Positions 34,152-45,700 of a stretch of DNA of 64,000 nt are shown here, piece by piece (the stretch's first letter is position 1; every line of letters begins with the position of its first letter). The translations under genes and the position numbers were made by a program. Source of the DNA: Dichotomocladium elegans (Eukaryota; Mucoromycota; Mucoromycetes; Mucorales; Lichtheimiaceae); the NCBI GenBank assembly GCA_025716815.1, contig JAIXMN010000006.1:620001-684000 (forward strand), written 5' to 3'. The notes beneath the pieces are model-generated. The model saw only the letters and a program-made list of their open reading frames with translations. It did not search any database and was not told where the DNA came from.

Positions 34152-36018
34152 GTTTTGAAATGTTCATCTACTTATTCATATCTGTCTTACGGTATTCGGT
34201 TTTAGTACATCAGCGATCCATACCTCTGTGTCCCGAATACAACCAAAAGAGGATGGGTTAATATTCCTGTCACCACAAGACCTGTGTGTGCTTTAATGAT
34301 GATGATCCTTTTGTCTTAATCTAACATATATCAATAGAGGTATCGCCATCGATGGTAGTGAATTTCTTCTACCGCTAGTCAGAGACTGGACTCCAACCGA
34401 CGTCGGACAATCACGTCATGAGGACTATGGAAAGCGGTATATCCACAGCGTGACGATATCTGTAAGGGGAATATATTCTACATATCAGAGACATGCTCAT
34501 CAAAATTTTAGGATTTGCAGGTACTTGATTCATGGAAAAAATCGATGATGAAGAACTGCAATACCACAGAACACCCTTTCGGATATGAAACACGAACGGA
34601 ATCAAATTTAAGTGTCCTGGAACCAACCATTCCAGCGTCAGGGAAAGCAGCTGCTCACGTTTTTGAAGGGGATCCTAGCGAATTAGCAGATTCTTTTGCT
34701 GAGCGTCTTTTCCCTCAAAAGATCAAAACATACATCAATAATGACAGATGGTACACAAGGGGCGAAGAGATACTCCATCAGCTGGATGACCTTGCATTTA
34801 ACGGAAATGATAAATGCCTAACTATATGCGGAAAGCTGAAAGGGACAGCCAAGGACCCGTACAACATTGCTGTATCCTTTGTCGCTGAAGATAGCAACAG
34901 TGATATCGGTAGATATGAACTGCATTCACCACTGTATAAAGATGAATCACTCATATACGGTTGGTTGTAGATATTATGAAGGGGCATTGCGATTGTCCTG
35001 TAGGCGAGAAAGGGAAATGCAAACATTGTGCTTCGATAATGCTGCGCTTCATGATCAATACAGCCGAATTTGAATACTCAACAAATATAATTGCGCCATA
35101 CGATATCGATACGGTGACGGCACTTGACGGTCCCAATGATATAAAGAAGCAAGAAACATTTACAACAGAAGACTCGACTTCTGAACAAACGTTTCCGGAC
35201 AGATTTATAAAGATCCAGGAAGAGCACAGCTCCGTGGACGATACTTCGTCGATGTCAGTCGGTACATTACCTATTCCTAACGAAACGAGTCCTATAGAAA
35301 ACCTCTCGAGCGGGACTATGCTGCCTAAACCTCGAACAAAAAGTCGATTTCTTCCTTGGACTGCTGTGGCTGTTAATGATCCACCTAGGAAAAAGGGTCG
35401 CCGTCAACCGCTGCCCGAAAATGAAGACGATATGAAGGAAATTGGCCATGTACCTGAGAAGAAATCTACGCGGAAGTCGTCGAAAAGACGCCAAGCCGAT
35501 GACAAACCTCTTTCGGAGGATGAGCCTCGGTCTAAACGCAAAGCCCGCCGTAAAAAAAGGGCACCATCATCGTCACCTTCACCATCACCTCCGGCTTCAC
35601 CTTCATCTCCAATGTCGTTGCCTCTGCAACAGCTGTCGCAGTTGTCTACTCTTCCTCAAGACATACCCATTCCTGTAAGTTTGATTTCAGGCGCAAATAT
35701 CTTTTTCAGGTTCCTTCTCTGAGACATATGTATAATTTACAGGAATCCCCGTCTGATATAACGATGGTTAGTACACCACGTGAAACGGGAGAGGATGTTG
35801 ATAGCGATGCAACTGAAGATGGACTTGGTCCCGTAATGGGATCCACGCAACGCACGACGAGCTTGATGTCGCTTAACTCTCCCAGCCTAGCGACAAGTGC
35901 TGAGGCTAGTGAGATGAGGAACAGTTCGCAGGAGATGAATGATGACAATGAGAAGACAGACAAAAGCTCCCTGGAAAGAAATGCGATGGACGATTTATTT
36001 GATGAAATTGGCTTGTGA
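34133..36018 (+). CDS. SWIM-type zinc-finger protein, 528 aa
   Basis: Six exons: 34133-34147, 34206-34285, 34338-34461, 34521-34908, 34971-35674, 35743-36018. The SWIM motif CDCPVGEKGKCKHCASIML (C-x-C-xn-C-x-H) sits near residue 210, preceded by the usual strands (GKLKGTAKDPYNIAVSF). Splicing at 34908/34971 is needed to join these two halves. C-terminal to it the chain is disordered: acidic/Ser-rich, then a strongly basic stretch (KKSTRKSSKRR, KRKARRKKR) and a Ser/Pro run, ending in an acidic helix. SWIM domains bind DNA or proteins and occur in transposase-derived and ubiquitin-related proteins. The basic blocks suggest a nuclear protein. No transposase core is present. The 15-bp first exon overlaps the preceding gene. 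Confidence 0.7.
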
Positions 36019-39000
36019 GAAATGAAATCATTCGTTTGTTTCTACAATATACAGCACATTCCAAAATCAACGTCGTACGCCACCCATTCAGAAAGTGTTG
36101 GATACACGACAACAGACGTCGCACTATAAGCTTACCAAATTCTCCTCTTAAGAAACACGTCAGTTATGAGCATTCAACACTCTGAGTCTATGGATTATGC
36201 TGTTGATGAAAGAGTGTATTTTCTTCGAGCCGTTTGTCTTCACGCAGGAGACCTGGATCATATATATTGCAAAGGTAACTCTGCCTTTGCTGGTATGAAT
36301 AAGCCCAAGCAACAGAATACGTGCATTTAGATGAAGTAAGCAAGCGTTATCGTAGTAATACAGTCTGCGTCGATCAACACAAGACCATATTTCTTATGCT
36401 GATGCTTAAGAAGACCTGAGTGTATCACTTGGCTGCAGCAAAATACCTAGAAATACAGATTCGTTCAGCACAATGACGGGCAGCCATTATGAAAAATATC
36501 CTAGCAGTAATACATTATTTTCTATAAAAGAAGAGCATAAGTGTTATTTTAGACTATGCTGATACAATATTATATAACGCTGTCGTGTGTTCCGTGATAT
36601 AGGTGTATCTGTCGACGCGTTATGGGAACGACGAAATCTTTTTGGCACTTGACAGGCCGCGAACGATGTGTATAAAATCGAAGGAAGCGGCAAGATATCG
36701 GTCCCACATCTGACTTACTGGGCCGTCGTCTTCGGTGCGCAGTGTGCAATTTTCGCTGTGTGCTTTGTACTTCAAGAGAGTGTGGTAAAGGACACGGGGC
36801 CCGAGTTGCTGCTGCTGTTGTGGCCGCCGAGGATTTATTACCATTCTGTCATCGTTGTTTTAACAAAGTATTTTGCTGTTGTACTAGGTATTGTCCTTTG
36901 AAATATGTAGACTTCAGAGCCTGCAAAAACCTCCCCAAAGCATAATGTTGCTGCTCGATGAGATCCGTGTTAAGCTGTCAGCTATTAATTGTCATTGCAG
37001 TCTTTTGATCTCGAATTTCGAGCAAAGTATTGACGACACGCCTGAGATGCTGACCCAAGCGCATGGTGATGTTGGTGCTGTATGCTGCCTTTATCTTCCA
37101 ACCTTCATATATCGAGCATTGCTGCGCATGTAGAAAATATGGCCTTATGTGATTTGCATGTCGAAGGTATCCAGGCAAGCACTCGTTTATCAGAGATCGG
37201 TTCATGATGAACTATCTCAAGTGCGTGTCTCTCGTCCCGCTGAAGAGAGCCATACTTCAGAAAAAGAAGGCCGTCCAAGAAGACCGTAATATCGAAGCCT
37301 TGATTGGCTTGAAGCTTTTTTCTTAAGAGGATGTATTTTGAGAAAGATAACGCGTGCACTGTTGTCGCATGGGCAATGTCAGCCATCTCCGGTAATTGCT
37401 CACGATGCTCTTCTATCCAACCGATGCTACGAACACAGTGACCGCCCGTTAGAGTGACACCCTTGGTTCGCACCGGATCATAGCGCTATAACGCATTATC
37501 ACTATAACGGCAGCCTCTGTGTCAGTTAATGTATCAGTAGGTGATGAAAGTCGTGGATCAAAAATGAGTATGTGATCCTTGATTTCCTCTAATAATGGAC
37601 AATCGAACGATCTGCCTTCTTCATTAACATCATCCCGACGCACTCTTTCATAGTCTTATCCTGTATGATCATTACAATACTAAATTATTTTATCGCAGTC
37701 TAACGTCCACTGTTCGTTGCAGATTAATCGGTTGTAGCAGTGCTTGATGAGCCATGGAAGAGGAGAGAATCTGGACAACTGCCCTCTCCTTTCGCCGCCT
37801 CCTCTGCCAGTCTCTTCCAGCTCTTCCGTCCTGGTTATCGTCGGGACACCCATACTGCTCTTCAGAGTTAAGTTAAAGGGTATGAAAAGGAGGTTGTTGT
37901 CTGACGTGTTCCGATCCATGGATCCGTTTTACCTATTGATACCAAATTTATTTTGGGGAAAGAAAGTAAACGAAAAACTATAAAAAGAAGTGATCTCCTC
38001 ACACATCTTTTTTTCTTCTTTACCGGTCTCTTCAAGGATGCACGATTACACGGCGGTACTGTTAGGCGAGGGGATACGCAGCTGCCGGTCTTCAGGTGAC
38101 TATTTTTATTACGATGCTCTCTTTTTGAGGGTTCAACAGACAGGCTGATCAATCAAGAGTGTGAATGGACAATGAAGCGGCATGATAAAATATCAAGCGA
38201 ATGGCCCAAAGGCAGAATGATTTGCTAATATGGGCCGTCATGTATAAATCATGTTGGCCCCATTCTTCCACTACACTGTGAAATATAGAATTGCACAGAG
38301 ATTCTCCTCACTCACTGAACATCTGCAAATCACCATGGTGATGCTGAAACGCGTTTTCTGGTGATTGATCTAATATGACGTGGTGAACCGATTTATGAAA
38401 GGAGTATGTCTGATAGCAGGGCTTTTGCTGCAAGAACCGGCTGCCATGATAAGCGTCTAGCCTATTGCTTGAGGCTTGCTACCCTAGAAGTATACAGCTA
38501 CACGTTTACTGCGATGAGAGAACATTTTGTGTGACACTCAATAGACGGAGAAGTACACTATTTGCGTGCAGGGTTGCTATGAAGCGGAAGAAGATGTTTT
38601 TTCCAGAAAAGAAGACAGATGATGCGTATCGAAACTTACCGTGTGTTCAGTATTCCAGTTTCACACCGCAAAAGCCTGCATATGACAAAGGGCACGGGGA
38701 AGAGTCCTATTATACCTATTATCGTCAGCGTCGAGGATCAGCGCACCACTTGATAAAAGTTCATCCCTGAGCAACTCCCTTCCTCCATTCACTCCACCAC
38801 CATCTTCTTTTGCATGGTCTAGCCCATATGGACCTCTATGGTGTTGGCTTGTTTCCATTACTAAAGGTTAACATCCACTATTCTATACCTGGACCAACCG
38901 ACCGTTCCCAAGTCGCGTGAAAGAGAGAAGATATGAACACCTTTCCGCTTCTTCTGTTCCTTCCCGCTGCCTCCTCTAGTCGCCATTTAGCTGCTTTTAC

Positions 39001-39400
39001 ACTATCTTGTATGTCTTACCCCGGTCATTTCCTCCAGCCATATCTCCTGTATATGTTGGCCTTCCCCCCTTCCTGGTTTATCGCCATGTCTCTCAGTGTG
39101 CTCTTCGGATGCGAGCTAAGCGTATGGAACGCGGTTACTGTTTTCAGTTGATAAGGAGGATCAATTTTTCGATAGACACACCTTCACAATTTTCTACGGC
39201 ATTATTTTTTGTATTCTCGAGCTGCTGCCCAATGCCCATTTGCCTAATGCGGTATTTGTAACAATCCGGCACACCAAAATTGCCTTTTGTCCTGGCTCAG
39301 TTTTCGCACTGGTGTTCCTTAAGCTTCGTTGTTCATTTATCTTTTTCTTTTTCTTTTTCAACGAACTGTAGCTCTTCAGACTTACAGATACTATTTCATA
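36019..39400. other. Gene-poor 3.4-kb region with decayed reading frames
   Basis: AT-rich, with many short interrupted frames on both strands. A 36-codon plus frame from ATG 36167 (YAVDERVYFLRAVCLH) and the minus frames at 36.6-37.6 kb look protein-like but are broken. The last ~500 bp probably include the promoter of the Hse1 gene. Confidence 0.5.
37105..37643 (-). pseudogene. Possible broken gene, two overlapping frames
   Basis: Two minus-strand frames overlap at about 37449-37473 and read on from each other in composition: 37643-37449 (RSFDCPLLEEIKDHILIFD) and 37473-37105 (DITVFLDGLLFLKYGSLQRD). No intron could join them because the gap is negative. A single frameshift would, so a decayed gene is likely. 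I recognise no family. Confidence 0.27.
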
Positions 39401-41412
39401 ATGTTCTCGAAGCCGAATCCATTCGATGAAGCTGTTGGTAGGTGCCTTGATCCCTGGTGGCCCACTAATTATGTAATGCTGAGAGAAGCTACTATTTTAC
39501 CAGCGTCAGCAACAAATGAAAACCTGACATCCGAAAACTGGGAGCTGATTCTTGGTGTCTGCGATAAAGTTTCGCACAACTCGCCTGAAAGGTAAAAAGA
39601 GATGGCAGTGGCACAGTGTGCCAAGACAAAGTTTCTTGGCATACCTATTTACGTCTCATTCTCCTCCTATTCAAGCGCCCGCGACTGTATTGCTGCGGTA
39701 GCAAAGCGCTTCTCGAGTCGAAATGCCAATGTTCAGCTTTACGCTCTAGCTGTAAGATTGTTTTCTCTTCCCCTTTATATCAAATCAATACTTTTGCTAA
39801 TTACCGGCTAACGTACAGCTGTCGGAGGCGTTGGTGAAAAACTGTGACATCACCGTGCATCGCGAGATTTCGTCACGAGTCTTTACAAATGCATTGAGCA
39901 GGCTGATACATGATAAGGTAAAGAGAGGAGTAACGGGCCCTGCGAACCTGTGTAGAATACCGAAGCTTAAAAACGCACGTACCAGACCACGCATGAGAGC
40001 GTCCGCAAACGGGCCTTGGAATTCATCCAGATGTGTTCACTGGAGTTCAGCTCCGATTCAAGCCTGGGCCTTATGAACGAAGTGTATCACTCGCTCCGCG
40101 CAGAAGGCATCCATTTTCCTAATCCGCAAAAGCCGAAGAAGGAGTATACCCAGGTAGAAAGCACGTTTTTCTTGTACCGAATAAGGTTTACTGATTTTCT
40201 CAATGCCTTGATAGATGGAGTTAGACAAGCAAAAGGAAGAAGAAGAGCTGCAATTGGCACTCGCTCTTTCTTTGTCGGAGACGGAGAACCGATCGACTTA
40301 TAGAGTAAGCCCAGTGATGTTTATGTGCACTGCTTGATTTTTAGCCCCGGGTGGTTGATCCCTTTAATCTCGCTTCTCTGTGTAGCCATCCGCGGCAGCT
40401 TCCAGCGTAGTGACATCCACAGCAGAAGCTGTAAGTTTCTAATTGGTGCGCATCCTCAAAGATCAACGTTGCTCATTATGTCATCCACGACGCAGCCGAA
40501 GGCCCCGCAGGAGGAACCCAAGGTTTCCAGAGTGCGTGCGCTATACGACTTTGCGCCCACAGAGCAGGGCGAATTAGGATTTCAAAAAGGCGATATTATA
40601 CGTGTTCTCGAGAGCGTGTATAGAGACTGGTGGAAAGGAGAGCTCCGTGGCGAGATGGGTATTTTCCCGGTCAACTATGTCGTATGTACCCTAGCTATCC
40701 TTTTAGCAACATGTGGGATGAGAGGCATTTAACTTGTGCAAATCTGCAGGAGAAAATCGCTGATCCAACGCCTGCCGATATCATGAAAGAGGCACAGATT
40801 GAGGCCGAAGTGCTAGGAGAGATCGAGAACGTTGAAAGACTATTGGACATGCTCTCTAGAATCGACCCGCAGAAAGATGCTTTTTCGGAGAACGAAGAAC
40901 TTCAGGCACTGTATAACAGTACCTTGGCCATCCGTCCGAAGCTTGTGAGACTTATTGAGAAATATAGTCTGAAGAAAGGTATGGAGAGGAACAACGTTCA
41001 CTTTGAGAGTACAGACGAGTAATGACCGCCTCTATCTTATAGATGAGCTCGTTGCTTTGAATGAAAAGTTTCTGCATGCTCGTACAATGTACGATAGGAT
41101 GTTGGGAAGCTCACTTGCGAGATATACGGGTGCTGGAGGTACTGCTCAGTTGCACCCATTTGTTTACGTAAAGTCATATTAACGCTGTATGGTTTGCATG
41201 GTAGGTCAAAGCCAGTATGGTGTGCAGCAGCAGCCATATCCTGTCTACGACGGGCAATCTCGGCCGGAACAACAGCAGCAGCAATACCCTCCTCAATCGC
41301 AAGGCCAAACCTATGGTGCCTATCAGCCTCAGCCTCAAGTCTCAACGCAGGCACAGTCGCCTCCTTCGGCACAGCATTTCCAGCCTTATGGTTCTTATGA
41401 AAGTTATCCACC

Positions 41413-41446
<34 letters not shown>

Positions 41447-41773
41447 GCTCAGTCTCCTATAACACAGCAAGCCGCTCCCTACAGTGGATACGAAAGCCAT
41501 CAACAGCAATCTTTCCTGCAGCAGCAGCAACCACCATCGCAACAACAACAGCAACATCAGCCGCAGCAGATGACAACTCATGGATACCCTCAGCAGATGG
41601 CCCAACCGGTACAGCAACAGCCACAATCATCTGCCCAGCATATGCAGCAATCTGTGTATGGAGGTGCACCTGCGCCGGGGTCTGATGTTTACCAGAACTA
41701 TCCGCCGCAAAGTTACCCGTCTCAACAAGCTCCCCACCAAGCCAATTATGGATACGGTGTTCTCTCGCCTTGA
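39401..41773 (+). CDS. HSE1: ESCRT-0 subunit Hse1 (STAM homologue), 560 aa
   Basis: Eleven exons: 39401-39437, 39504-39591, 39676-39751, 39819-39917, 39986-40153, 40215-40304, 40386-40430, 40496-40681, 40750-40978, 41043-41138, 41205-41773. The VHS domain runs from residue 1 to about 150 ([20 protein letters not shown] ... [16 protein letters not shown]). A ubiquitin-interacting motif [15 protein letters not shown] is at ~165-180. An SH3 domain is at ~213-263 ([20 protein letters not shown]). A GAT-like helical region follows, then a 190-residue Gln/Pro/Tyr-rich tail with an 11-Gln run. With Vps27, Hse1 sorts ubiquitinated cargo at endosomes. Domain order matches yeast Hse1 exactly. The many small exons join in phase without forcing. 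Confidence 0.95.
41414..41445. repeat. (CAG)n triplet repeat coding for polyGln
   Basis: About ten CAG units in the last exon of HSE1, giving an 11-residue Gln run; further CAG/CAA clusters follow to about 41660. Confidence 0.9.
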
Positions 41774-42772
41774 TATGAGAATCCTTTCTTTAAAGAAAAC
41801 TCTGTTAGCTCCAATTTCCGATCTTATCATTGCGCGTACTATTTTTAAAGCATTATCATTAAGACTGCAAAAGGACCGATAAATGGCTTCGGCATGGGCC
41901 ACATGGTCCATTCTTTTTGAAGATGAACAAATTGTCTCATACAGAAGCATATACCCTTTAGCAAGAATGTTTATATGCACTATGGGTAGAAAGAAACGGC
42001 GGACAAGAGGACACTCGACAGACCAGAACCTGTTTATTTCTTCAGAGTCGTTGTATCCTTTTCCTCGAGGATATGAACAGTGCCAAGGTCAGGGTTTGCC
42101 CTGCAAGAGAGAAGCAGGATTGACAGGAGAATCTGGCAAGCTGTTTGTGCGACATTGTTTTCCACATATAACAAATATTTCTTACAACCAGCCTGGGTTG
42201 TGTGTGACTTTTGAAATTGTGTAGAGCATAGACGAAGAGTGTGGTGGCAAACAGATGCTTTGCCGAGCACCACATTTGAAACTCGATCGGAGGGCGGGAG
42301 ACGGCGTGCGTGGTAGGGGTTGTTGGCCGAAACGCGGTATCCTCTAAACAAGTTTAACCCGTTGCTGTCTCAGCATTATCAAATGTTACGTGGGAACGCG
42401 TGCAATTGGCCCTTCCGCAAGATCTTCGTGTAACGACGGCGCGTGCTCTACCTTAAGTATGTGAAACGGGCACCGCCCAGCAGAACGTAATAATCGAGGT
42501 AGGATCGAGAGACTCCTTAAGAAAGGGAGTGCAAAATAGACGGGCAGGCAAAGTTTTACAGATTGCACGGGACAACATTGCCTCGTAAAGAATAGCTCTC
42601 CTTGCCCTCATCCCTTTAAATTCGGTTTACAATAGGCGATTTATACGTACCTTGCACGACACACAACCCGCCTTTCTTTTTCCTTCTTTCTTTTCACCCT
42701 CTCTTTCTCTCAGTCTGTGTTGACCACAACCACCGTCGCGGCCTCTCCTGTTCGAAGCCAGATAGTGGAGGC
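41774..42772. other. Intergenic region upstream of the spectraplakin-like gene
   Basis: 1 kb. The left half is AT-rich and the part near 42280-42500 is GC-richer. The last 100 bp are a strong CT-rich tract (about 42670-42720) directly before the gene start, as expected of a fungal core promoter/5'UTR. No coding signal. Confidence 0.5.
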
Positions 42773-45700
42773 ATGAACAACAATTCCGTGATCTCACCAT
42801 CCACATCGGTAGCTCGAGCCTCCATTAGGATGGCTTCATCGAATTCTGGTACCAATGGTGTGATCCGATCTACTTCCAATCGATCGTTGTTTCTAGGCGA
42901 AAACGAAGAATGGAATTCACGCAATCTGAGTTCCGACTACCAGGAAATCCAGAAGCGCACCCTCACAAAGTGGGTAAATACTCAGCTTACAGAACCTATT
43001 GGGAACATGGAAACCGACTTGCGAGACGGCAAACAGCTTCTCAAACTGCTGGCAGCACAGGACCCATCCCATGCGCCGAAACCCGAACGAGGAAACATGA
43101 GGATTCATCAACTATCCAACGTCGCCCAGGCTTTTGGTTTTCTGCAGAAGCATTTCCGTGATGTGCCCGATATAGGCAACGAGGCTATCGTCAACGGCAA
43201 TATGAAGGGAACCGTCACCCTCATTTCATATATCATGCTCAAGTACCACTTTCAGTCAGTCCTGAACGACCCTGCACTCAAGGCAAGTGGTAAACAGAAC
43301 CTTACCCAAGATAGGGAGTTAATTTTCAATTTTAGCATGATGTATCATTGGATGGCAATAGCCTCAACCCCAAACCCTCGGTCTCGACCTCTCATATACC
43401 TTCTTCACCACTCGCATCTGCCAGCGCCAGACTCAGACCAGCATACAGTGCTAATAATATCGCCGCAGTCGCAAATGGTACATCATCGTCTTCCTCAGCT
43501 CTGGCGGAAGCAAAAATTGCCTTGCTGCGGTGGGTCAGAATACAACTTGGTGACTACTTGGCAGCACGCATCATACCTCCTGTCCAGGACTTCTCACGCG
43601 CATGGAGGACAGGCGTCGCCTTCTGTTTGCTCATTCACCGCCACGATCCTGAACTCGTCCCAGTCATTTTTAACGATTACTTACTCGCGGATACATGGAC
43701 AAAAGAGCAATGGCATGAAATGCTCAATTTGGCATTCACAATTGCTGCAGAGAAAATGAAGATCCCCCGATACTTGGAGCCCGAGGATTTCACCGAAGTC
43801 GAATACCCTCACGAAGCAAGTGTTATGCTGTACGTCGGTGAATATTACAAAGTTATGACAGCCGCTCAGAAATCAGAACCAGATCCCAATAAAGCGGCTA
43901 CCGCTGCAAAACGAAAAGAGTACATCTCCAAATTACTAAAGGCGCGAGGCTTCGATGACTACGGGGACCAGGATGACGTAGAGATGAAGCAAAAAGAGGA
44001 ACTGGCTCTTGCAGTGGACCAAGAAATTCCTCGGATTGAAACATCCACGTCATTCACGTCTACAGCATGTTCACCCGTGGCAGCCCAAACACCTATCGCA
44101 ATGGACTCGTTCATTACCGAATGCAACGACACTATACAGAGCATTGAGAAAGAAACAATCATAATCACATCACCTGCTAAACTCACACAGGCGCTATCAA
44201 ATCTGGATAATCTCAAAGAACAGCTCAGACTCCGCACGTCTTCAGTCGAGGAAATGTCATGGAATGAAATAGACAAGCACATTGAAATTACCCGAGAGCG
44301 GTTGAAACAGCTCAGAGCAGACTGGGAAAAAGGTGAACAGGATGTGCTTAAATTCCAGCAAAAGGCCAACGTGATTGAGAACGAAATGAAGCGGGCACAG
44401 GACCTTTTGGACAAAGCTTATCCAACTGCAACAAATGAAAATGACCAGGCTGGATCCACCGTCATATACCCCGTTCACCCTCTGGAAAGTACGCATAAAG
44501 CTGCCAGTCAATATGAGCAAACAGTTATCCAAATCGCCGCATCCATCGAGATGTTTAATTCAACTGCTTGGGACCCTTTTGAAGAATTTGTGAGACATCT
44601 GTGCGATGCTGCGAAACGCGTTGTATCGTCACATTATGGAAAACTTCAGTCCCAACATAGCGACCTCATGGATGCCCTGAACCGAGCCAATCATACCTCA
44701 AACTGGTTTAAACGAGGTGTATCTTTCGCGGAGATCACCCGTGCAGTTGCTGAGAAGCTGGAGATTGTACGGCACATTATGGACGATACTAGCAAATGTG
44801 TTACGGATGATGCGATTCAGGACCTTGAGAATCGAGTTGACCTCGCTCGAACCACCATAAGCGCAATACAAGAAGAATATCAGGATATCCTAGATACTGA
44901 TCGTGCTCAAGATCAACGCTCGTTTGTAGCTCATCTGCAGAAGCTCAAAGACACGTATGATATGATCTGCGATTGGGTGGTTCAGGTGCGAACATGGTTT
45001 ATCGAGGCAGAGAGGATACGCAAATGGATTGGCGAGCACATCAGCATTATTGAGCACCGAGACGAACAATTGGACGCTGTTGAACCGTTGGGCATGGAGC
45101 TGCCGCTATCTGACGAGGAAATAACTTATCTTTACAACGAGCACAGTAAGCTTCGTACAGAGATCGATCAGTTTAATGCTGACGACATGGAGAGACTTCG
45201 ATCGCATGTTTTGACACTGACAACGAGCGGGCGTGAAAAGGAACTCAGCCCTGCCGATACATCTATAATTGAAATCACCCTCACAACGATTAACATGCTG
45301 GATCAATTGATGCGACTTTTGGAAAATCGTTCTAATTTCCTCAAGTTACTGTACTTGCGATCAACATGGGAAAATCATTTTGCTAGCGCTGTTAAATGGA
45401 TTGCAGCCACCGATGATTCGATGTCCCAATTCTTGCGAAAAGCGGCACGCTGGAAGGATTCATCTGAAAATATAGAGGACGTTGTCTCGACATTAGTCAC
45501 CATGGAACGCAAGATTGTCGAGTACGATCAGACTAGCTACACCGAAGTCTTAGACGCCTACCAGGAGATGGAAGATCTTGCCGAGACTGTGACTGAACAC
45601 CTTGAGGCGCGGCAAGATAAGCTCGAAAAAGCATTTGAGGACCTAATGAAACGATCCGCATTTTGCCGGAAAGTGGTAGAACAGCATCTCGCTGTCACGG

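Noticed and set aside
34909..34970. Apparent frame break just before the SWIM motif
   Set aside because: Explained by a 62-bp GTAGAT...TTGTAG intron, which also restores the usual spacing before the Cys residues.
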